Assembly: GCA_963402885.1 (NCBI GenBank)
Contig: OY727093.1
Coordinates: 18,646,161-18,710,160, forward strand
Source: Antedon bifida
Lineage: Eukaryota; Echinodermata; Crinoidea; Comatulida; Antedonidae
Direction of reading: 5' to 3'
DNA: 64,000 nt
Part shown: positions 44,929 through 58,530 of the stretch, one piece after another
Layout of the letters: each line of letters begins with the position of its first letter
Position numbering within the stretch: position 1 is the first letter of the stretch
Made by a program: the position numbers and the translations under genes
Notes under the pieces: generated by a model
The model's input: the letters and a program-made list of their open reading frames with translations, nothing else
The model's database searches: none
Told to the model about the DNA's origin: nothing

Positions 44929-44984
44929 ATACAAATTTCCCATACAAGGCTTGGATTATTTTGCATACATTAAAAGTCCTACAG
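44929..44984 (+). CDS. NXPE-family protein, exon 4 (micro-exon)
   Basis: 56 bp with TTTTTCAG acceptor and GTAATG donor. It supplies one base to finish the exon 3 codon, then 18 codons (YKFPIQGLDYFAYIKSPT), then one base for exon 5. Without it the exon 3 to exon 5 junction would enter a stop codon, so phase strongly supports it. Confidence 0.8.
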
Positions 44985-45470
44985 GTAATGTATGTTCTTT
45001 TGCATTATGATATTTCAAAATCTCATTGGAGTTAGGGGTCTACCGCTATGTATCTGCTCTTTTACAAGAAAGTTATACAAGTTAAATTTGGCTAAAATAA
45101 AAATAACTGACTTCATACTGTCTTTTGTTGTTGTTGGCTTATCTAAATAGAGCCATGAGATTTAAGTTAAGTAAATTGTATAGTTTCCAGCTTAAAATAG
45201 TGTCAGTGCTTATATGGCATGCAATATGTAAATTCTTTTATTGATAGTTTAAAATTTCAGCTAAAGCTCCATTCCCACTGGATTTAATTGATTTGGTAAA
45301 ATTCTTAAATTGGAAAGGAAGATTTTGGGTTCTCCTCAGTTACAGAAAGACTTCCAACCATTGAAAAGCTTAAAATGATAATAAAAAAATCATATGCTTT
45401 TCCAAATTGAGTTTCAAAATAAACCATCATTATGTCAGTAAGTTCAGTTTTTGGAAACTTTATTTTTCAG

Positions 45471-46258
45471 ATGAAAACAAACTTATCGCAAAGAATTATC
45501 TGCCAAAATGTATGCGTGGGCTTCCACTTGTGAAACCATCTGGGTATTACTACAATGACGTATGGTATTCAAATGTCTGTCGCTCCCATCAGTACACAAT
45601 CAAGGAGGCTGAATCCTGTCTACGAAACAAAGAAATTCTGTTTTACGGAGACTCAACTATACGTCAGTGGTTTGAGTTTCTTTCCTCAAAACTAAGCAAC
45701 ACCATAGAAACCACTGATGCGCTTTATTATATGAAGGTTGGTCCGAGAAAAGCGTACGACTCTTCGCGCAATATATTACTCTATTATATTCATCATGCGT
45801 ATCCAATAAGAAATAGTTGGATGTACGTAAGTGAAATACTTCATGTAGCAAATGCCATTGATGAGCTTCCGTCATCTCCAAACACAGTTATTTGTTTGTC
45901 GTTGTGGGCTCATTTTACGGCAACAAGTGTTCAATACTATAGACAACGTTTATTGGCACTGCGAGCAGCAATAGATCGTTATCACAAACGTAGTCCAGAT
46001 AGTTTAGTGGTGATAAAAAGTGCAAATACACGAGAACATCCAAATTTATCTATGAGTCTGTACACAAGTGATTGGTTAGCCGAAGATCTTGACCAAGAAA
46101 TGCGAGAAATATTCTCTGGATGTTCAAAAGTTGTTATCCTGGATGTATGGGATATGACAGCGAGTCATGAGTCTAAAGACAGAGTTCACCCACCTGAAAT
46201 TATTGTTGCTAATGAAATAAATATGTTGTTGTCATATATATGTCCACAATATGGATAG
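45471..46258 (+). CDS. NXPE-family protein, exon 5 (PC-esterase domain, stop)
   Basis: 788 bp from TTTTTCAG acceptor to TAG. Residues ~337-598 contain PKCMRGLPLVKPSGYYYNDV, the esterase motif YGDSTIRQWFE (GDS at ~396-398) and a late DRVHPPE with the partner histidine about 23 residues from the end. These are the catalytic features of the PC-esterase/GDSL-like domain of NXPE proteins. The whole protein is 598 aa, slightly longer than typical NXPE members (about 550), and looks complete. It is probably a Golgi or secretory membrane protein. Confidence 0.92.
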
Positions 46259-46714
46259 CAAGTAGCTCTAAAGCATTTTACTAATTTACATTATGGTGTT
46301 ATTATATTTCAGTAGTAAAAAATTAGGCATTTACTCAGGTAACCACTTCTACAGGTTTATAAATATGTTTATTTATTACCTACCTTCGAAGAACTGATAT
46401 TAAGTCCTCTGTTAATTCAAATAAAATACATAGTGTAAATACAGCAATTCCTACTTTGCTAGATCTTTCCAGTCTTGGAAATGAGAGTTGGACACCACTG
46501 ACTCTTCAAAAACATTCCTTCGCCGTCTTCCTTTCAACCATCCTTTACCCGACTTTACAAACACTTTTTACGTCCCTGAATATTCCATGTTGGGTACATA
46601 ACTGTCTTCATAAAATCCACTGTTAAAAGCTGTCTTTTGTGATAGTTTGATTTTACTTGCTCTATACTGTTTTGTTAATCTTCAATTTGACTTGTTTTAT
46701 ATGATAATAATTGT

Positions 46715-46720
46715 AATAAA
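46715..46720 (+). promoter_or_regulatory. Candidate poly(A) signal of the NXPE gene
   Basis: AATAAA followed by a GT-rich run (GTTGTATCGTATTGTATCTG). An earlier AATAAA lies at 46420-46425. Either would give a 3' UTR of a few hundred bases. Confidence 0.5.
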
Positions 46721-47300
46721 GTTGTATCGTATTGTATCTGTAATCATAAAAGTGTAAAGTTTTTATTAAAGATATATTGCCCCTATATGCCATTTTATTG
46801 TTATTCAAAATGTCTGACAGTTTTTGGTTAAATTTAACCATTTGTTTTTATTACTTGCATTTGTACTTGCACTAGACTGCCATCTCTGAGTATATAAATG
46901 TTAATGCTTTTATTAAAAATATACCATTTTAATGTTGCTATTTAAACAATGGATTTTTGTTTTTTTTTCTAAAGAGAGGTGAATATTGTATTCAAATTCT
47001 TTTTGGTGTTTAATACTATACATCTTTAATATGTATACTGTATATATATTATAAATATTGTATTTTAATTATATTATATTTCAATTATATTGTCATATAG
47101 TCATAGCTGCCAAATAATATTCATTCTGCACAAATGTATGCTAGACCACTTGTTAAAATGAGAATGTTTTGTTAAGATCGCATTATTTGGAAAGTTAGGC
47201 GATATTGTTGGTACAAGATTAGTACAAAATGTTTACTCCACTTGCCATATTAGTGTACAAGGTTATTAAGTCGTCCACTTCATGATAGGCTGACTAGTGT

Positions 47301-47456
47301 AAGCTTGCTTTCCACTGGGACCTGACATAAGTGAAGTGAGTTGACCAATGACAAGAGACATACGAATAATACATCTTAATGTATCACTGGTCGAATTACT
47401 TGCGTTTGGCTTACGTCCTTGCGTTACATCCTTATTCCTAGTGTGAACCCAACTTT
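47301..47456. mobile_element. MITE-like element, GGTTCCCAC family, copy 2
   Basis: Left end AAGCTTGCTTTCCACTGGGA and right end CTAGTGTGAACCCAACTT are diverged inverses. Internal GTTGACCAATGA and TTACGTCCTTGCG words align with the copies at 16859 and 63023. Confidence 0.55.
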
Positions 47457-49360
47457 ACTAAGTGGTACGATGCAAGTGTCGTAACTTGTTCACTTTGGAG
47501 TACATTGTTGTAATTGTCACGAATTATTGAAATTAACACTAAACTAACTATTAGGATATCAATTATTAAAAATATATTGTCCCCAAAAATAGAAACAAAC
47601 TTTGAATTCAAGAAATGTTACTGGTCCAATTTCAAATGGAAATTCATTTTGCTTGGCATAATTCAGAAAATAAAACAATACTAGGCCATTTTTGTAGTTT
47701 TAACAAAGTTTATTCACTTTTACCCAAAAAAAAAATTCAAAGTTTTTGTAATGTTTTCTTTTTGCTAAGTGGTGGTCTCTTTCGTAACTTAAAGATATAT
47801 TGTCGCTTTGACTAATTCAAAAAAAATGTAAAAAAAAATATTTCGAAAAAAAGTCATTTTGAAGTATCATAATAGTTATTAACTTTCACCAAAGATTAGT
47901 CGGAAAAAAAAATCATTTAACTGAAATACAGACGTTTTTTTGTTCAAAAAATAACTTTGACTTCCAGTCAAAGTTTTCGATCAAAACATATCTCATAATG
48001 CAACGCGCTTGTTTGGCTACTCTGTATGCATAATCATAAAACTTCCTCGCGATCTGTGTTAAAACACCTTCTCAACCGTGACGAGTTGTAAACAATCCTA
48101 ATTAGCATCATGCATAATGCATACTCGTGGTTTTAAATCTTTGTTTACTTTCGCTCGCTACGATTTTCCAGACGAAATGTAATCAAATTAATTTACCTGT
48201 TAATTACGTAAACTTGTTGTTTTTGGCTCGAATTTTCGACTTAAAGTTGATAACTTTAATATTACTTTAATATGGCCAATTTAAATTTAGAATATTTTGA
48301 CCTTCATTTTTTGTGTTTCAAGGGACAATACATCGTTAAGATATTCCAATCTTGCACTGCATAGCACCAGTTATGGTTTGCAAGTTGTATTTACAACAGT
48401 GTCAATAATACTTCATTAAAATTCGGGAAAATCATATGAAAATAAGGAGACTCTTATCTACTTCCTCCTTACACAAGTTTTCTAACAGCAATTAATTAAA
48501 CGATTACGATTCATACAAAAAAGACAAATAAATAAATGTATTAAACAGTTCAATTTAAACCGAAATCCTACCTCTAGATAGGTGCTAGTGGTTGAATTTT
48601 TAAAAACCATTTTATCAGATAAATTGTTTGTCAAAGTGAAACAATAAATCGGCCTATTCAACAACAAATATTTTAATTATTATTTTGGTCTAATTATTAT
48701 TGTACATTTTCTACCGATCCTTTATGTATGTATTATTGTACAATCATTGTTATTCTGTTTTTTAATTTAACAATTTTTATTTTAATGTTTGTAAATTTGT
48801 TCGAGCCTAAGATCAATACAGGTTTACTGATTACAGAGTGGTTGGTTGCCATTTACCTCGGGGGAGAAAAATGTTTTCCATTATTTTATCCATGTAATAT
48901 GTCAATATGATAATCACTACAATAGTGGTTACTAGAACAGTAATTTATTTTTTTACTGAAATGTTCTTAGAGGAGTTGTGGTTTAAAACAAATCTCATCT
49001 TCATGTTTTACTTATAAACCGGACCTTATTGTCTTGTTTATGTAAGTCCACCAATCGACGTTTCGCGTTTTGTCTGAATATATAAATCGTCTGAACGTAT
49101 AAAACGCCATATGTGCCGAAATATTTTTCTTTTTACTAATAATAAGTCAAAACTCGGTCTAGAACCTGGAATAAGTCTGGGTGAACTATGGAGCATGGTT
49201 GAATACAGAAATGGTACGTTAGTAGTGTAGGAGAATCCTGTGAGCAAGATTAGACCATGGAGGAAAACATTTATTTATTTGTCCTCCGTGATTAGGCCTT
49301 GTTTTGGTTGGAAGTTTATATTATGCGTTATTATGAAAAATACATATACTGTTTATTATT

Positions 49361-49388
49361 AGGTTATATGCATTAATGCATATAACCT
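49361..49388. repeat. Perfect 28-bp palindrome
   Basis: AGGTTATATGCATT followed by AATGCATATAACCT, with no loop. Its right half recurs as a direct repeat at 50821-50834. Confidence 0.85.
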
Positions 49389-49408
49389 CTTGATTCTGTC
49401 AGGATCTT

Positions 49409-49432
49409 TATTTATTTATTTATTTATTTATT
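49409..49432. repeat. TTTA microsatellite
   Basis: About six TTTA units. Confidence 0.85.
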
Positions 49433-50835
49433 CTTTCCTTAGCACTATTTTGTCCGTGAATTATCTAGGCATCAGTTTCATCTAGCTAAGTCAATTTTTC
49501 AGAGTATATTCCTTATGGCCAGGAATCGATGTGGTTATGTTTTCACGGTGCGCAATCAATCATTACGCGGTCTACGCGCGATTTAACGAAATCACGTTTG
49601 TAACTAATCATCTTCACAAGCATGAATCACAATTAAACAAAATTTGGTACTCATAAATGTCAGATCATATTTCATCATATGGCAATACAATTACGTGCGT
49701 AGCGCATATAACGCTTGCGTACGCGCACTTAAAATGTTCAAAATTGTCAAAATTTATTTTCGATGAAATTAGAGTACGTTTCAGGCAATTTTAGGCGTTT
49801 AAAAAATTGCCATGAGTGCGCAGATTTTTGCACGCGCACTGCGCGTTAAACGTTAATGCGCACTCTTTTTGCCCGATTTCTGTTTTACAGTCTTTCTTTA
49901 ATAATATCATCATATTTGATTCACTTTTCAACTCGAAATTGCGTTATACGAGCACGTCAAAAGTGACAGGCTACGCACGTATTAGTTAACAAAATGGTGA
50001 AAATATGCTAAATTTTAAAATTAATATATATCGTCAGAATGCTGGGGAACACCTATTTTTTATTTCATTTTCTTGAAGTGTATGTATCATATGTATGATT
50101 TATTATCAAATTAAGAGAACAAAAGTTGATTAAGTCTTCATTAATTGCATATTAAATTAAAAAATAATAATTTCGACAATCAAACAAATTATGACATTTT
50201 CTTAGGCCGAAATAACAAACTTAACATTAACTTTCTTTCTTAAGAAGTTCATATATTAAAGTTAAAAGTATATAGTTTGACAGTGCATCATTTTTTTACA
50301 TTTTTAGAGATGTCATCATATTAAAAAATTATAATTCATTGCGGTATGTAATAATCTATTTGCACCAATGTGGTTAACCTGCATAGTAAATACACGGAGG
50401 AATTTTTCTACAACTTTTAGTCAGTTGTGTATGGCTCGATGGTCTGTGTTCGTGTCTATGGCATTCAAGGTACCGAGATCGAGTCTCACCTTGGGAAACG
50501 AAATAAGATTTTTTTTTATTATCCGTATTGTTTGTTGAAATTTATTTCTTAGTGTATAGATTATACACATGATTTATAATGAAATCTAGATAAAAATTAA
50601 CTTATGTCTTTATTATTATGTAACAACAAATGTGGTTTATGACATTATACGCATATGGATCTTTGATCGGATTGTGATACCGGCTATGGTGTTTCATTTC
50701 ATTTTTCATTTCTTCGCGTTAGCAAGGTCCTACAGTATCATATATTATAAATAATTAAAGATTCTGAGAAAATCAATCAATCAATATATCTTTTGAAAAT
50801 CAATTATCTTTATTTAAATCAATGCATATAACCTA

Positions 50836-50858
50836 TAATTCGTCATAGTGACGAATTA
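50836..50858. repeat. Short inverted repeat
   Basis: TAATTCGTCA, a 3-bp loop, then TGACGAATTA. It follows directly after the repeated AATGCATATAACCT word at 50821-50834. Confidence 0.7.
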
Positions 50859-50954
50859 AATCTAGTTGTATTTTTAATTGTGTTTAAATCTTGCAAATTT
50901 GTTGCAGCAACGACCGCGCACCCTGTTTATATTACTGGGTAATACATCGAATGT

Positions 50955-50999
50955 TCATACATACATACATACATACATACATACATACATACATACATA
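50955..50999. repeat. CATA microsatellite
   Basis: About eleven CATA units. The open frame through it is an artefact. Confidence 0.92.
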
Positions 51000-52049
51000 A
51001 AAAAAACATGGCACCCTCAAATGTGCAAACATGGCACCCTCAATTGTGCAAATCTGTAGCAAGGTATAATCTACTAATGTGTAAACATCACGCCTTAAAT
51101 GGAAAGACGATCAGCTTTGACATTAAATGTGCAACAGAAATTCTACAAATGTGCAATTCATTTTTTCAACCGAAATCGAAAAACATGATAATAACTTAAT
51201 TCTAAACATTCACGCGTTTTCTAACAAATTACATATTTAATTGTAGTAATACAGGCTGAAATAATCTGTTTTGAAAAACAAAATCACAATCATGATTCAC
51301 AACAATTCACAAAACATTTTATATTATTTTATTTAAAATATATTTCTGTTTTGCGCAAATTGAATATTAAAATTGCGCAGAACATTTCGAAAAGCCCATG
51401 TTATTTTCAGTAGGCATATTTGATCAAATCAAAGCTCATATAAATCCGTAAACATTTATAAACAATGCAGGAAGGAAAGAATAAAATGTTATTAAATGAA
51501 ATCTTTGCGCTATTTTAAATCGTGCATAACATTTACATTCGCCTAAGGATTATACCATATTCATCCATACTGTAACTACTTTATTATTTTCCTATTAATT
51601 CATCAATTTATGTTGTTAAAGAAAATTTGTAGAATTTAATTTGCACATTTAACCGGAAAACTAATCACGATAGTACCATCTTGTTGGGACAGCAATCAAC
51701 ATCTTTTTTTTGTAATTTACGTATTCGGTCCTCTACAGATATGACCAATATATCGGATTTACTGACTGATATAATCTTTCAATGGCGATGCTCCAACAAT
51801 TTCACATATCATTTTGTTTGAATATACAAATATATTTGAAAAAAAATAATTTAATGAATGTAATCTGTTTTCTTTTCGCATGTTAGTGGTTTAGAGAGAA
51901 TTCACTTTTGTGTCGGGCTATCAGCCCATTATTATTTATTTTTATTTATTTTATTACTTCTTTTACCACTTGAGGTCCTATTATCAGTAAAGCAGTCATA
52001 ATCTCTATTTGTGATAGTATGCCCCAAATAAACAACATCTCTTACATTT

Positions 52050-52830
52050 TCAATATCCTCTCCATTTATTTAAGGAGATTTTGTCTGCTATATGTTGTTC
52101 ACCAAACACACCTGAGTTTTCGTTTCAGTAGACACTTTTTGAGAATAACGCAAGATCATCTGCATAAAAGATCCATTTAATTTTTTCCAATCCATTCTGC
52201 TTAGCTTTTTTCTCTGTTCTCTGGAATATTATAATGTAATTCAATACCCTAGCTATCAATCAGGAAATTCCTTATCAATTTCGAATGCAATTTTAAAATT
52301 AAAAAGGTAAGGTGATTCCTGGTCGCCTTGTCTGCATCCGACTTTAAAATTTGAAAAAAGATTTCATCCCACTGATGCATGCTGTTGTTCCACCGTCCAT
52401 AGATTTTATAAGTGAAGCTATGTTTACTGAGGTATGTGATTATGCAACATAGGTAGCAATAATTGAACCTTTCTGCTTCCAGATAACAGCTCTGGTTATA
52501 AATATAGCACCAGCAGTTGATCTATTGCTGCGGAATCCAAACTGGCTCTCACTGACAAGACTGTAATTTGCCTCTTTTAATCTCCATGTGACGTTATAAC
52601 CTCTTCTAGTTGTTTTCTAGATGGTGGATCCTCATTGATTGTATACAGACTGAACATCATTGAACAACTGTGGACAACTGTGAGGGACTTCTGGCTCACT
52701 AGGGATACTGAATGATTCAAATGGGCCTGCATAATGAGACTCAAAGTGTACTTTAAGCTTTTCCTTCTGGATCGTATGGTCACTGTTTTTCTTGAAGACT
52801 TTGTAGTTCTTGGCAATTGCAAATTCCCTT
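52050..52830 (-). mobile_element. LINE reverse transcriptase fragment
   Basis: On the minus strand, pieces of an RT appear in order. EDPPSRKQLEEVITSHG comes first. SESQFGFRSNRSTAGAIFIT, the conserved QFGFR block, follows. Then comes WIFYADDLALFSK with the catalytic YADD box. Stops and frame changes separate them and there is no complete ORF. It is an old 5'- and 3'-truncated non-LTR copy lying just before the BEL/Pao element. Confidence 0.78.
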
Positions 52831-53054
52831 AAATAGTTTTCATTGTAGAATTTCGACTCCCATTATATTTAGATTTGTCATCATTCTTCGCTCCTTCTAA
52901 GAATAAAACTACAGTACTCGTTATTTGAAAACGATTTTCAAAAGTATTAAGGGTGAAGTGAAAGAAAAAAATTGTTTGTGGAGTGAGTTAAAAAATGACT
53001 GAATTGAAATCTGGAAAAGATTCACTGGTTTAAATAAAACGATTACAGTTTAGG

Positions 53055-56000
53055 TTTGGTCGCGGAGTTAGATTTGGGCTATATGGATGAACTCAATGCT
53101 ACCACTAACCTTCAAATAATTATCAAGAAGCTTCCATACAAGATGCGTGAAAAATGGCGCACCAAAACTGATGCTATCCAGCAGAACCGTCGAGTTGTTT
53201 TTCGAGATTTAGTCGAATTTGTGTCTACACAGGCTAGGATACTGGACAACCCAACATTTGGTAGGATAAAGGATGAGAAGGTAATGGGAAAGACCCCATC
53301 AAAATATACGAAGAAGGATACTATGAGCGGTGCATTCGCAAGCGTGGAAGAAACATCTTACAAGGACATAAAGAATGTATGCCCGTATTGCAAACTGTCA
53401 GGGTGTTGGTTAGGAAAATGTTCACCGTTTGCAAAACTAAACAGAGAAGATAAACTTAACTTCTTGGCAAAGGAAATAAGATGTTATGGTTGCTTAGGAA
53501 AGGGACACGTATCAAAGAAGTGCAATAGACGAAGTACATGTAAAAAATGCAACCAGAAACATCCCACAATTCTTCACAGAGATGATACACCGCCCAAGGA
53601 ACAAATTAGTGGTGCTCCAGCAGGTCAGCTTAACGCTACACAGACAAGTAATGGTAATACTGTGCAGTCAGCAAGTCAGCTCACTGCTACGTCGAAAGAA
53701 TTTGTACCAGCTAGTAGCGACCTGGCATCAGCTTGCGTTGATGACGATGCAGATTGCGCGCTGGCCGTCGTACCAGTTTTGGTAAAGCTTAATGGGCGCC
53801 AAGTAACAACTTATGCATTTCTAGACCCAGGCAGTAACATCTCTTTTATTTCAGATAAGTTAATGCAACAATTAGGTGTAGGCGGAACCAAAGGTTCAAT
53901 TTCATTCAAAACGATGGGCGTGCCACATACGGCCCCCGCGAAGTTAGTGAAGAATATAAGAATACAGGCTTTGGCTGGGAAAGAAAATGATGTGACGATT
54001 CCTTTGGCCTTCTCGAAAGAAAACTTACCTAATGAGCGGAATTTAATACCCACGCAAGAAGAAATAGATAAGTGGCCCCATCTGAGTGGAGTGAAAATCA
54101 ACTATATTGAGGCCGATGTTGGGCTGCTGATTAGTATGAAGGTTCCAGGAGCTTACACACCCCTCGAGATCAAGACTGGGCCTGAAGACGCACCTCATGC
54201 AACAAGAAGCAAGCTTGGGTGGATTGTGTGGGGATTGATAAAGGGAAAGAGAGCCAGTCAACATGCTTCTTACAGAACTCAACTTGTGGCCTATAATAAC
54301 TCTACACATGAGGAAACAAGGTTAGAGAAGCTATATCAAGGATCCTTAGAAATGGACTTTCCAGAAAAGGGACTTAATCAGGAACAGCAACTTTCCATTG
54401 AAGATAAGGAATTTATATCTAAAGTTGAGAAAGGCAGCACTATGGTTGATGGTCATTATTGTGTCGCCTTGCCGTTTAAGGAAGGTCAAGTAAAACTACC
54501 AAACAACTGGTATTTGGCAGAGAAAAGGTTGAAATCTTTGCAGAAACGACTAACGAACGATGACAAATACAAGCAAGAATATTGCTCATACATGGAAGGT
54601 TTGGTTGAGAAAGGATTTGCTGAAAAGGTGCCAGTAGGTGAAGTGACAAAGAATAGACAGTGTTGGTACGTGCCGCATCATGGTGTTTATCACCCTCAGA
54701 AGCAAAAACTGCGGGTAGTTTTCGACTGTGCGGCCAAAGCAGAAGGTGTGTCGCTAAACGACTGTCTTCTCCCTGGACCAAATCTTACTAACAGTTTGCT
54801 GGGAGTGCTATTGCGATTTCGGCAAGGTAAAATAGCGCTCGTAGCTGATATTGAGGCCATGTTCTCGCAAGTGATAGTTCCGGTGAAGGATAGGGATTTC
54901 TTAAGATATATTTGGCATCCGGATAGTACTCCAGAAGTCTATAGAATGAAGGTACACACCTTTGGCGCAACATGTAGCCCATCTTGTGCCAACTTTGCGT
55001 TAAAGAAAACTGCTGATGATAACAAGGACGATTTCCCTAAGGACGTAATTGAAACTGTAAAAAATAATTTTTATGTGGATGATCTCCTTAAGAGCCTCGA
55101 CAATCCAGAGATGGCTATCGAGATGGTTGAACATTTGAGAAGACTTTGTCGACGAGGTGGGTTCAATCTAACAAAGTGGTCAAGTAGCAACAAAGGCGTT
55201 ATACAATCCGTGCCTGAGGATCAACGTTCAACAGAATTAAAGGGACTTAATTTGAACCAGGAACTGATACCTACTGAGCGAACGCTAGGCATAAATTGTG
55301 ACTTGGAGAATGACGTGTTTCAACTGAGTACACCCAGTGTGACAAGGCAACAAAACATATGGACTAGAAGACACTTATTGTCAGTAATGAGTTCAGTATT
55401 TGACCCGATGGGGTTGATGTCACCAGTGGTACTGCCAGCAAAGGACATTTTTCAGCGATCACTTAGTTTGAAGGACAGCGGTTGGGATGACCCATTCTCA
55501 AAGGAATTACAAGGGGAGTGCACAAAGTGGTGGAGTGAGCTACAACTTATCAAGGACGTTGTGATTCCTAGATGGTTAGGAACATATGCACATTGCAAAT
55601 GTCAACTACACGTATTTGCTGATGCATCCAGTAAGGGATATGGTGTGGTACTTTACGTGAGATTGGATGACGGATCCAATAGATGTACCTTGCTATACAG
55701 TCGATCCAGAGTTTCGCCGAAGAAAAAACAAACTATTCCGAGGTTAGAATTGACCGCTGCGACAGTTGGTGTAAAAAGTGCAGCAGTTATAAGACAATAA
55801 ATGGACGTCGAATTTGACAAGGTCTTTTTCTGGACAGACAGTATGATAGTTTGGAATTACATTCATAATAGAAATACGAGATTCAGTGTGTTCGTGGCCA
55901 ACAGGCTACGCGTGATTCACGAGGGCTCGGAACTTAATCAATGGCGTCATGTTAGGAGTAAAACCAATCCAGCTGACCTTGCATCTCGAGGAATAAATCT

Positions 56001-58060
56001 AAAAAATGAGGATGAGGTTGCTATGTGGCTACGAGGGCCGGCGTTCCTCACAAGAGATCCGTCGGAATGGCCACAGCTATTTCAAGGTAGTCCATTGAAA
56101 ATTGATGATCCTGACGTAAAGGAAGTCTTTACGGTAGTAGAACAAAACCATTGGATGAATGATCTGATTAAGCGGTGCTCTTCCTATCACAAACTAAAGA
56201 AGGCAGTCGTATGGTGGACTAAATTTATAGGTTACTTGTCTCACAAATCCGTAACACCAATGATAACAGCAACTGAAATGGAACAGGCCGAGATAGACTT
56301 GATCAGATATTTACAGGAAGAGTTTTTCAACGAAGAGATTGATGCGTTGAAGGGCCAAAGGGATGTGAAGAAAACTAGTTGCCTTGCAAAATTAAACCCG
56401 ACCTTGGATAAATGTGTGCTGAAGGTTGGAGGGAGATTGAAGAATTCGGAGTTGGACGAATATTCCAAGCATCCAATTGTATTGCCGAAGCATCGTCTTT
56501 CAGAGGTGATAATTAACGAGGTTCACAAGCGCACAGGTCATTGTGGCAGGAATCAGTTAATCAACGAGGTGAGAAAGAAATTTTGGATTGTCACGCTTCC
56601 ATCGGTTGCGAAAGCATGTGTTACGAGATGTGTCACTTGCAGAAGATACCAAAGAAAACCTTAAGAACAGCAGATGGCCGACCTTCCATCTAGCAGAGTA
56701 TCCACAGGGAGTAGACCATTTGCTCATACAGGCATCGACTATTTTGGCCCGTTTGAGATAAAACGAGGACGCTCAGTATTGAAGCGATATGGTGTATTGT
56801 TTACGTGTTTTACAACCAGAGCCGTACACTTAGAGGTAGCCCAATCTTTGACTACAGATTCATGCATAAATGCATTGAGAAGGTTTCTGGCTAGACGCGG
56901 TCATGGCGTCAAGACCATTACTTCAGATAACGGAACAAATTTGGTAGGGGCAAGGACCGAATTGCGACAGGCCCTTAACAGTTTTGAACATGACAAGGTT
57001 CAGGAGAAGATGTTAGCAAATAGTATTGATTGGAAGTTTAACCCTCCAGCGGCATCACATTATGGAGGCATATGGGAACGTTTAATAAGATCATCAAGGA
57101 AGGTATTATATGGTGTATTGAAGGAACAACCGTTAAAGCTTGACGATGAAGGGCTTTTCACTCTGTTTTGTGAAGCAGAGAATATTCTGAATAGTCGCCC
57201 ACTTACTATCAATCAGGACACACCGGATGATTTGGAACCATTAACCCCCAATCATTTGTTAATTGGAGCTAACGTAGCACGCTATGCACCAGGAGTATTT
57301 GTCAAAAAGGACATAGTTAAAAGTTGGAGGCAAATACAATACCTTACGGATTTGTTTTGGAGGCGTTGGAAAAACGAATATCTAACCACACTACAAGAAC
57401 GTCAGCGATGGCACCGGTTAAGGAAAAACATAAGTGTCGGAGATGTTGTAATACTGAAGGATAATTGTCCTAGAGGGCATTGGCCTATGGCTAAAGTGGA
57501 GTCAGTCTTCATTGGAGATAACGGTGTTGTCAGAGCATGCAAGGTGAAAACCCAAACGTCAACTTTAGTTAGACCTATTACTAAGGTTGTGCTACTGCTT
57601 GAAGCAGATGGAGAGGTGTAAATTGTAGAAATTGCTTAGAAGATAATCCAATTATATTGCCTTAATTATTGTTTTGTTTAAGATATGGATTATATGTTAC
57701 TAAACTTTATCAGGTTATTATAGAATTTATAATTGATCAAGATCGAAAATTGTATGTTTGTTTAATGTTTAAGGTGTTTGCTAATGCTCACTTTGAGTTT
57801 GCATTAGAAGGGCCGGTGTAAGGTCCTATATGTATATTTATATAGAGGGCGCATTTCATTTCAACATTGTTTTCGTTCATGTGCAAGTTTTTTAGATGAT
57901 CCCTGTTTTTGGGAATAAGACATGTGCGCGCCTAAGGTTGTTGTAGGATGAGACATAAAATGGTCGCAAGGATGAGACCATCTGTCATAGGCGTCTGATA
58001 ATATGCTATTATAAAATTGTTACGCGGAGAAAGACCATAGATTTTGAAATGTAACGACCT
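53055..58060 (+). mobile_element. Broken BEL/Pao LTR retrotransposon
   Basis: Internal region with the C-terminal part of Gag and CCHC-type zinc knuckles (to ~53600). It continues with an aspartic protease (~53750-54250), reverse transcriptase with YVDD (~54650-55200), RNase H (~55550-56000), integrase zinc domain (~56450-56660) and integrase core (~56690-57200). A DUF5641-like C-terminal module ends near 57620. This order is that of BEL/Pao. The 3' LTR begins at about 57817. No 5' LTR is recognised and the Gag start is absent. It is a fossil with a truncated front and about two breaks in the Pol reading frame. The good state of the rest suggests moderate age. Confidence 0.88.
57817..58060 (+). 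repeat. BEL/Pao 3' LTR (approximate right limit)
   Basis: It starts TGTAAGGTCC after a purine-rich stretch (AGAAGGGCCGG). It is followed near 58063 by TGGTCGCGGAGTTAGATT, a primer-site-like word also present at 53057. The LTR is thus followed by a second piece of internal sequence, implying two elements once shared this LTR or recombined here. Confidence 0.6.
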
Positions 58061-58173
58061 CTGGTCGCGGAGTTAGATTCAGGTAGACAACAACAAGACT
58101 GCACACAATATACTGCTTATTCCTTATTTTTATTTCCTCCCACAAGCTACATGCATCACATGTTTGACAGCTT

Positions 58174-58263
58174 TTAGGCGCGCACATGTCTTATTCCCAA
58201 AAACAGGGATCATCTAAAAAACTTGCACATGAACGAAAACAATGTTGAAATGAAATGCGCCCT
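58174..58263 (-). repeat. Inverted BEL/Pao LTR fragment (left part, split by insertion)
   Basis: It is an inverted copy of 57846-57934, near identical. It resumes after the foldback element at 62271-62288, matching 57828-57845 in reverse. The uninterrupted copy at 57828-57934 thus serves as the empty target site. Confidence 0.85.
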
Positions 58264-58530
58264 TGTTGAACCCACAAATGTAAAAACGCCCACAAATGTG
58301 AAAACAACCACAAATGTGAAAACGCATCACCCACAAATGTAAAAACAACCACAAATGTGAAAACGCATCACCCACAAATGTGAAAACAACCACAAATGTG
58401 AAAACGCATCAACCACAAATGTAATAAACAGCGCCCACAAATGTGAAAACGATCATCGCCCACAAATGTGATAACGCTCACAAATGAAAAAAAAAATGAG
58501 CATTTTTCGCCCACAAATGTAAAAAAAAAA
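58264..58530 (+). repeat. Left outer subterminal repeats of the foldback element
   Basis: About twelve CACAAATG-containing units spaced 18-30 bp, with linkers alternating between AACC, ACGCATCACC and CGCC. The right arm carries a comparable number in inverse orientation. Confidence 0.88.

Larger units (their letters stand above)
46721..52049. other. Intergenic region, no gene seen
   Basis: AT-rich non-coding DNA with a MITE copy at 47301-47456 and simple repeats. CpG-bearing words cluster at 49540-49990 (GCGCGC, ACGCGCAC). A tRNA-like stretch near 50434-50495 has a weak B-box word and may be an old SINE head. I see no exon I can support. Confidence 0.5.

Noticed and set aside
50891-51199. 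102-codon frame with HTYI repeats
   Set aside because: It runs through a CATA microsatellite and has no other coding features.
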